This document shows, piece by piece, positions 5,522 through 7,993 of a DNA stretch of 7,993 nucleotides. Where the stretch lies: assembly GCA_018826645.1 (NCBI GenBank), contig JAHJZF010000037.1, positions 1-7,993 of the forward strand, read 5' to 3'. This stretch comes from Patescibacteria group bacterium (GTDB lineage: Bacteria; Patescibacteriota; Minisyncoccia; UBA6257; Colwellbacteraceae). Positions within the stretch are counted from its first letter, which is position 1; each line of letters begins with the position of its first letter. Both the position numbers and the translations under genes were made by a program. A model generated the notes under the pieces. That model saw nothing but the letters and a program-made list of their open reading frames with translations. It was not told the DNA's origin and made no database searches.

Positions 5522-6322
5522 TTAACTCCCAAAAAGAGTTACTTGTTCTTCATTCGGTCTTTTACGAGAGATAAATATTCCATACGATAGATATTTGTGA
5601 TTTTCGTTAAACAAACTCATTATTTTAATTAATCTATTTTTTAGAACATCTTCTTCTACGGTATCTAGGCTCTTCCCCATTGTCATGAGGGAAGAATATT
5701 TCTTTATTTCATCATCACTTACGCTAGAGATACTTTTGTTAATAGTTAGATATTCTTCTAGGCCCACTTTTTCATAAATATTTAACCAGTAATCCTTATC
5801 CCAAGGCTCTATTTTAATTCCCATCATATCATTAAGACTCTCTATCAAGTTTATTGGTGGTGTCTCTCTATAGAAGAAGTTTATATCTGCAACAAAACCC
5901 CAAGTTTTTATAACTCTCGCGTACTCTTTTAAAGCAGTCTCTTTATCGTCTACGAACGCGGTAGAGCCACCAGAAAATACCACATCAAACACCCCATCCG
6001 AGAAAGACAATTTCTGTGCATCTCCTACTATAAATTTGATTTTTCCTGGAGTCTTATCCTTTTTAAGTAATTCTTTTGCAGTAGATATCATTTCTTTACT
6101 GATATCTATACCAGTTATGGTGCATTTTGAGAGATGGGCTATCTCGAAAGTACAATATCCAGTATTACATCCCACGTCTAAAACATTAGATTTATTATTT
6201 ATAAAACAATTTTGCACGACCTCTCTAATAGAAGATTTTCCTCCTGGTGGTCTGTTGGTTTCTTCAAGAAATGCCATGAGCTCTACATAAGACATATCTT
6301 CTATTTTTTTTCTTGTTCTCAT
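5522..6322 (-). CDS. Class I SAM-dependent methyltransferase-fold protein (UbiE-like type)
   Basis: A Rossmann-fold enzyme expected to bind S-adenosylmethionine or a derivative. The Methyltransf_11-type core, in 266 residues, has motif I VLDVGCNTGY (47-56), the ribose-binding acidic residue D73 in GIDIS, the adenine-contact D101 in GDAQKLSF, and FDVVFSGGSTAFVDD (112-126). About 30 residues before the core and the last ~120 after it are specific to this protein and probably shape the substrate site. The ATG at 6322 overlaps the previous gene's TGA as ATGA; an ATG at 6352 would add ten residues (276 in all) with a longer overlap. It is the last gene of a four-gene operon, and its stop lies 3 bases from the 40-bp palindrome. 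The transferred group and the acceptor cannot be read from the sequence; methyl or aminopropyl transfer are both possible. Confidence 0.85.
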   Translation of the reverse strand: MRTRKKIEDMSYVELMAFLEETNRPPGGKSSIREVVQNCFINNKSNVLDVGCNTGYCTFEIAHLSKCTITGIDISKEMISTAKELLKKDKTPGKIKFIVGDAQKLSFSDGVFDVVFSGGSTAFVDDKETALKEYARVIKTWGFVADINFFYRETPPINLIESLNDMMGIKIEPWDKDYWLNIYEKVGLEEYLTINKSISSVSDDEIKKYSSLMTMGKSLDTVEEDVLKNRLIKIMSLFNENHKYLSYGIFISRKRPNEEQVTLFGS

Positions 6323-7098
6323 ATTTTTGTTCCAACTCCAGTAAATAGCCATGATAGCGCACTCGTCCTAAAGAATTTTGCTTTGCTAAGTTTGATGGCC
6401 CATTTGTGCGGTAAAAATGATGGGAGCCAGTAACTGAATGTCTCAATCTTAACATTCTTTAGACCAGCAGTCTCCATAAGTTTTATCAACTTCCTGCGAG
6501 TTATATAACGTTCAGAGCCCTTCCCTTCGGTGATCATCCAATACAAAGATTGAGGGGACAGAAGACTAGGAATAGTTATTAGGACTTGTCCACCAGTTTC
6601 GACCATAGACATCATGCTTTTTATTAGTGCGATAGCTCCCTTATCATCGTAGTGTTCTATCACGCCACAATTCCAAGCAATATTATATTTATCATTCGTT
6701 TTGAAATCTAACAGATTTGCTTCTATAAATTTAATTTTTTCTTTAACCTTCAATCGCTCGCTTACCAGTTTCGCATAATCTAAAGCTTTGCTAGAGTAAT
6801 CCATGACGACAATGTTTCCTCCATCTCTTGCCATCAAGGAACCCTCATATCCCCCACCACAGCCGCACTCAATTATCTTTAAATCTTTGGGGCTTCCTAT
6901 TATAGATTTATAGTGTTCATGCAAAGCATCATTACAATGGAAATCCCACTTATCATTAATCTCAAAGATTTCTCCATGCTTTTTGAAGTAACGATTCATT
7001 TTATCCCAGTGCAAGTCCCAAAATCTTTCGTCTCCTAGTTTAATATCTTTTTGGTGAGGGAAGATGAAATCTATAATTCTAGTTAAAATCCTAGACAC
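6319..7098 (-). CDS. Class I SAM-dependent methyltransferase-fold protein
   Basis: A second Rossmann-fold transferase, 259 residues, unlike its neighbour outside the cofactor site. Motif I is IIECGCGGGY (75-84), the acidic ribose-binding residue is D100 in VVMDYS, and a post-motif stretch WNCGVIEHYDD (142-152) resembles UbiG-like enzymes. The N-terminal ~70 residues are aromatic and charged (FWDLHWDKMNRYF). The C-terminal part is basic and aromatic (SYWLPSFLPHKW) and could meet a membrane or large substrate. The start is a GTG whose first base is the last base of the speH stop (TAGTG), and the end overlaps the next gene by ATGA. The tight coupling to S-adenosylmethionine decarboxylase raises the possibility that it uses decarboxylated SAM. 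It lacks the spermidine synthase GGGDGG motif, so it is not an obvious SpeE. Confidence 0.83.
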   Translation of the reverse strand: MSRILTRIIDFIFPHQKDIKLGDERFWDLHWDKMNRYFKKHGEIFEINDKWDFHCNDALHEHYKSIIGSPKDLKIIECGCGGGYEGSLMARDGGNIVVMDYSSKALDYAKLVSERLKVKEKIKFIEANLLDFKTNDKYNIAWNCGVIEHYDDKGAIALIKSMMSMVETGGQVLITIPSLLSPQSLYWMITEGKGSERYITRRKLIKLMETAGLKNVKIETFSYWLPSFLPHKWAIKLSKAKFFRTSALSWLFTGVGTKI

Positions 7099-7457
7099 TA
7101 TCTTCTAATAATCCTTTTAGATATTTTCGATGGAGTGAACTCTGCAGCGATCTTGTCGAATAGATCTTTGCATATTTGAGAATTGTCTTTGGTGTAATTA
7201 CACAAATACACATCTAGGGTAAGTGCACCTAATTCTGGCCAAGTATGAACGGCAATATGCGACTCAATAAGACTCACAACTCCCGTGAAACCTCCACCAG
7301 GAAATTCATAATAAAAAGTTCCAACCTCTGTTAATCCAAATGATTTAATCAACTGATTCAATGTGCTTTTTACTTTCTCCATATTTTTGAGAGATTCCGT
7401 ATCTTCAGTTTCCATATACCCCAATACTTGGATACCTGTTATCTTCTTCTTTATCAT
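7098..7457 (-). CDS. speH: S-adenosylmethionine decarboxylase proenzyme, prokaryotic short form
   Basis: This pyruvoyl enzyme removes the carboxyl group of SAM to give decarboxylated SAM, the aminopropyl donor for spermidine and related compounds. The 119 residues fit the short bacterial form. The self-cleavage site is E65-S66 in LIESHIAVHTWPE (63-75), where S66 becomes the pyruvoyl group; H71 and C86 (VYLCNY) match the processing and catalytic His and Cys of the Thermotoga enzyme (S63, H68, C83), so it should be active. The ATG follows the upstream peptidase stop directly (TAGATG), and the stop overlaps the methyltransferase start, so all three are translationally coupled. The partner spermidine synthase speE is not next to it; two methyltransferase-fold genes follow instead. 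Also called speD in many annotations. Identification is firm. Confidence 0.95.
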   Translation of the reverse strand: MIKKKITGIQVLGYMETEDTESLKNMEKVKSTLNQLIKSFGLTEVGTFYYEFPGGGFTGVVSLIESHIAVHTWPELGALTLDVYLCNYTKDNSQICKDLFDKIAAEFTPSKISKRIIRR

Positions 7458-7993
7458 CTAGCTTGTTGATGCAACTCCAGATTCCAAAATCTCGAAAGAA
7501 TTGTTCTTGGAATTTATCCAAGCTTGAACTCCAATAGGAACGGTAATCATTGGGTCAGAATGTCCAATATTCACGTTATATAATATCGGGAAGGTATATT
7601 TTCTTGTTCTATTTTCTATTATCTCGATTAGCTTCTTTTCTGAATCTTCTGCGTAACCGAACGGTCTTCCCACTATCATCCCAGATATAGAATCAAAAAC
7701 TCCAGACAACTCAAGATCTGTTAAATAAGAATCGATGTTCTCTGGATTCTCGCCAGAAGTAAAATCATCACTACTTTCCGGTGTCTCCCAAAACAGAATA
7801 GAACCACTAAAGTCAGGCCAATATTCGGTTCCCCTAAGATGCATTATTGACGTTATACATCCCCCCATTATGGGACCAGTCGCCTCTCCGTCCTTAATCC
7901 ATTGCCAGCCATTATTATCTTGCATCTTCCTTGGTCGTTCTAAATCTTTTTTCTCAAACCAGTCTAGAACCTCATCTGTCCACGTTGTTGAAG
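7458..7993 (-). CDS. S66-family (LD-carboxypeptidase/MccF-like) serine peptidase, N-terminus outside window
   Basis: About 177 C-terminal residues are visible, roughly half of a typical S66 protein. The frame is open to the window edge, and the ATG at 7925 is internal, because STTWTDEVLDWFEK upstream of it already belongs to the family. Landmarks are GWQWIKDGEATGPIMGG (the W-x-W-L-x-x-G-x-A-x-G-x-x-x-GG pattern), LRGTEYWPDFSGSILFWE with the likely catalytic Glu, and NVNIGHSDPMITVPIG with the likely catalytic His. The nucleophilic Ser lies in the missing half. The tryptophans in the middle segment look more like MccF, which cuts the peptidyl or aspartyl nucleotide of microcin C, than the cell-wall LdcA type; the substrate could still be a murein tetrapeptide. 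It heads the visible part of an operon with speH and two methyltransferases. Confidence 0.85.
   Translation of the reverse strand, partial: STTWTDEVLDWFEKKDLERPRKMQDNNGWQWIKDGEATGPIMGGCITSIMHLRGTEYWPDFSGSILFWETPESSDDFTSGENPENIDSYLTDLELSGVFDSISGMIVGRPFGYAEDSEKKLIEIIENRTRKYTFPILYNVNIGHSDPMITVPIGVQAWINSKNNSFEILESGVASTS

Noticed and set aside
6036..6433. Plus-strand frames opposite the two methyltransferase genes
   Set aside because: They are antisense shadows of genes with clear SAM-binding motifs and show no coding features of their own.
7458..7925. S66 peptidase gene starting at the ATG at 7925
   Set aside because: In-frame family-like sequence continues upstream to the window edge, so the ATG is internal and the gene is cut by the window.

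Overview
The window looks like chromosomal DNA of a Candidate Phyla Radiation (Patescibacteria, probably Parcubacteria) genome. This is inferred from four things: compact AT-rich genes that abut or overlap, ribosomal and transcription genes without visible Shine-Dalgarno sites, a secE-nusG-rplK operon that stops without rplA, and protein wording I associate with that group. The standard genetic code fits, since TAA, TAG and TGA all act as stops. Between 2771 and 5471 lies a segment of clearly different character. A 60-base line sampled there is 52% or 57% G+C, against 20% and 38% in lines sampled to its right, and its three start codons each have a strong Shine-Dalgarno site. It reads as an acquired cassette.

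Layout. Positions 2-331 (+): the 3' part of a dihydrofolate reductase gene. Positions 328-1501 (-): secE, nusG and rplK, driven by a probable promoter at 1513-1541 and ended by a rho-independent terminator at 261-285 that lies inside the convergent dihydrofolate reductase gene. The stop codons of rplK and folA overlap on one TTAA. Positions 1600-2439 (-): a zinc-dependent succinylglutamate desuccinylase/aspartoacylase-family hydrolase. Positions 2440-2770: non-coding. Positions 2771-5471 (+): a possible 49-residue membrane peptide, a degenerate alanyl-tRNA synthetase paralog (AlaRS-1) and, overlapping it by ATGA, a motif-intact minimal alanyl-tRNA synthetase (AlaRS-2). Neither synthetase has an editing or C-Ala domain. 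A perfect 40-bp palindrome (5479-5518) fills most of the convergent gap that follows. Positions 5522-7993 (-): a tightly packed operon of, in transcription order, an S66/MccF-like peptidase (cut by the window edge), S-adenosylmethionine decarboxylase and two class I methyltransferase-fold proteins.

The most unusual content is the AlaRS pair. AlaRS-2 has all class II motifs and ends at the boundary of the tRNA-recognition domain. AlaRS-1 keeps the residues that read the tRNA-Ala G3:U70 pair but has lost part of the activation site. This suggests a two-subunit or regulator-plus-enzyme system acting on tRNA-Ala. Next to it, a MccF-like peptidase, a decarboxylated-SAM-forming enzyme and two SAM-fold transferases make an operon reminiscent of the tailoring and immunity parts of microcin C-like chemistry. 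No peptide adenylating enzyme (MccB) or aminoacyl-tRNA transferase is visible, so any functional link between the two regions is inference.
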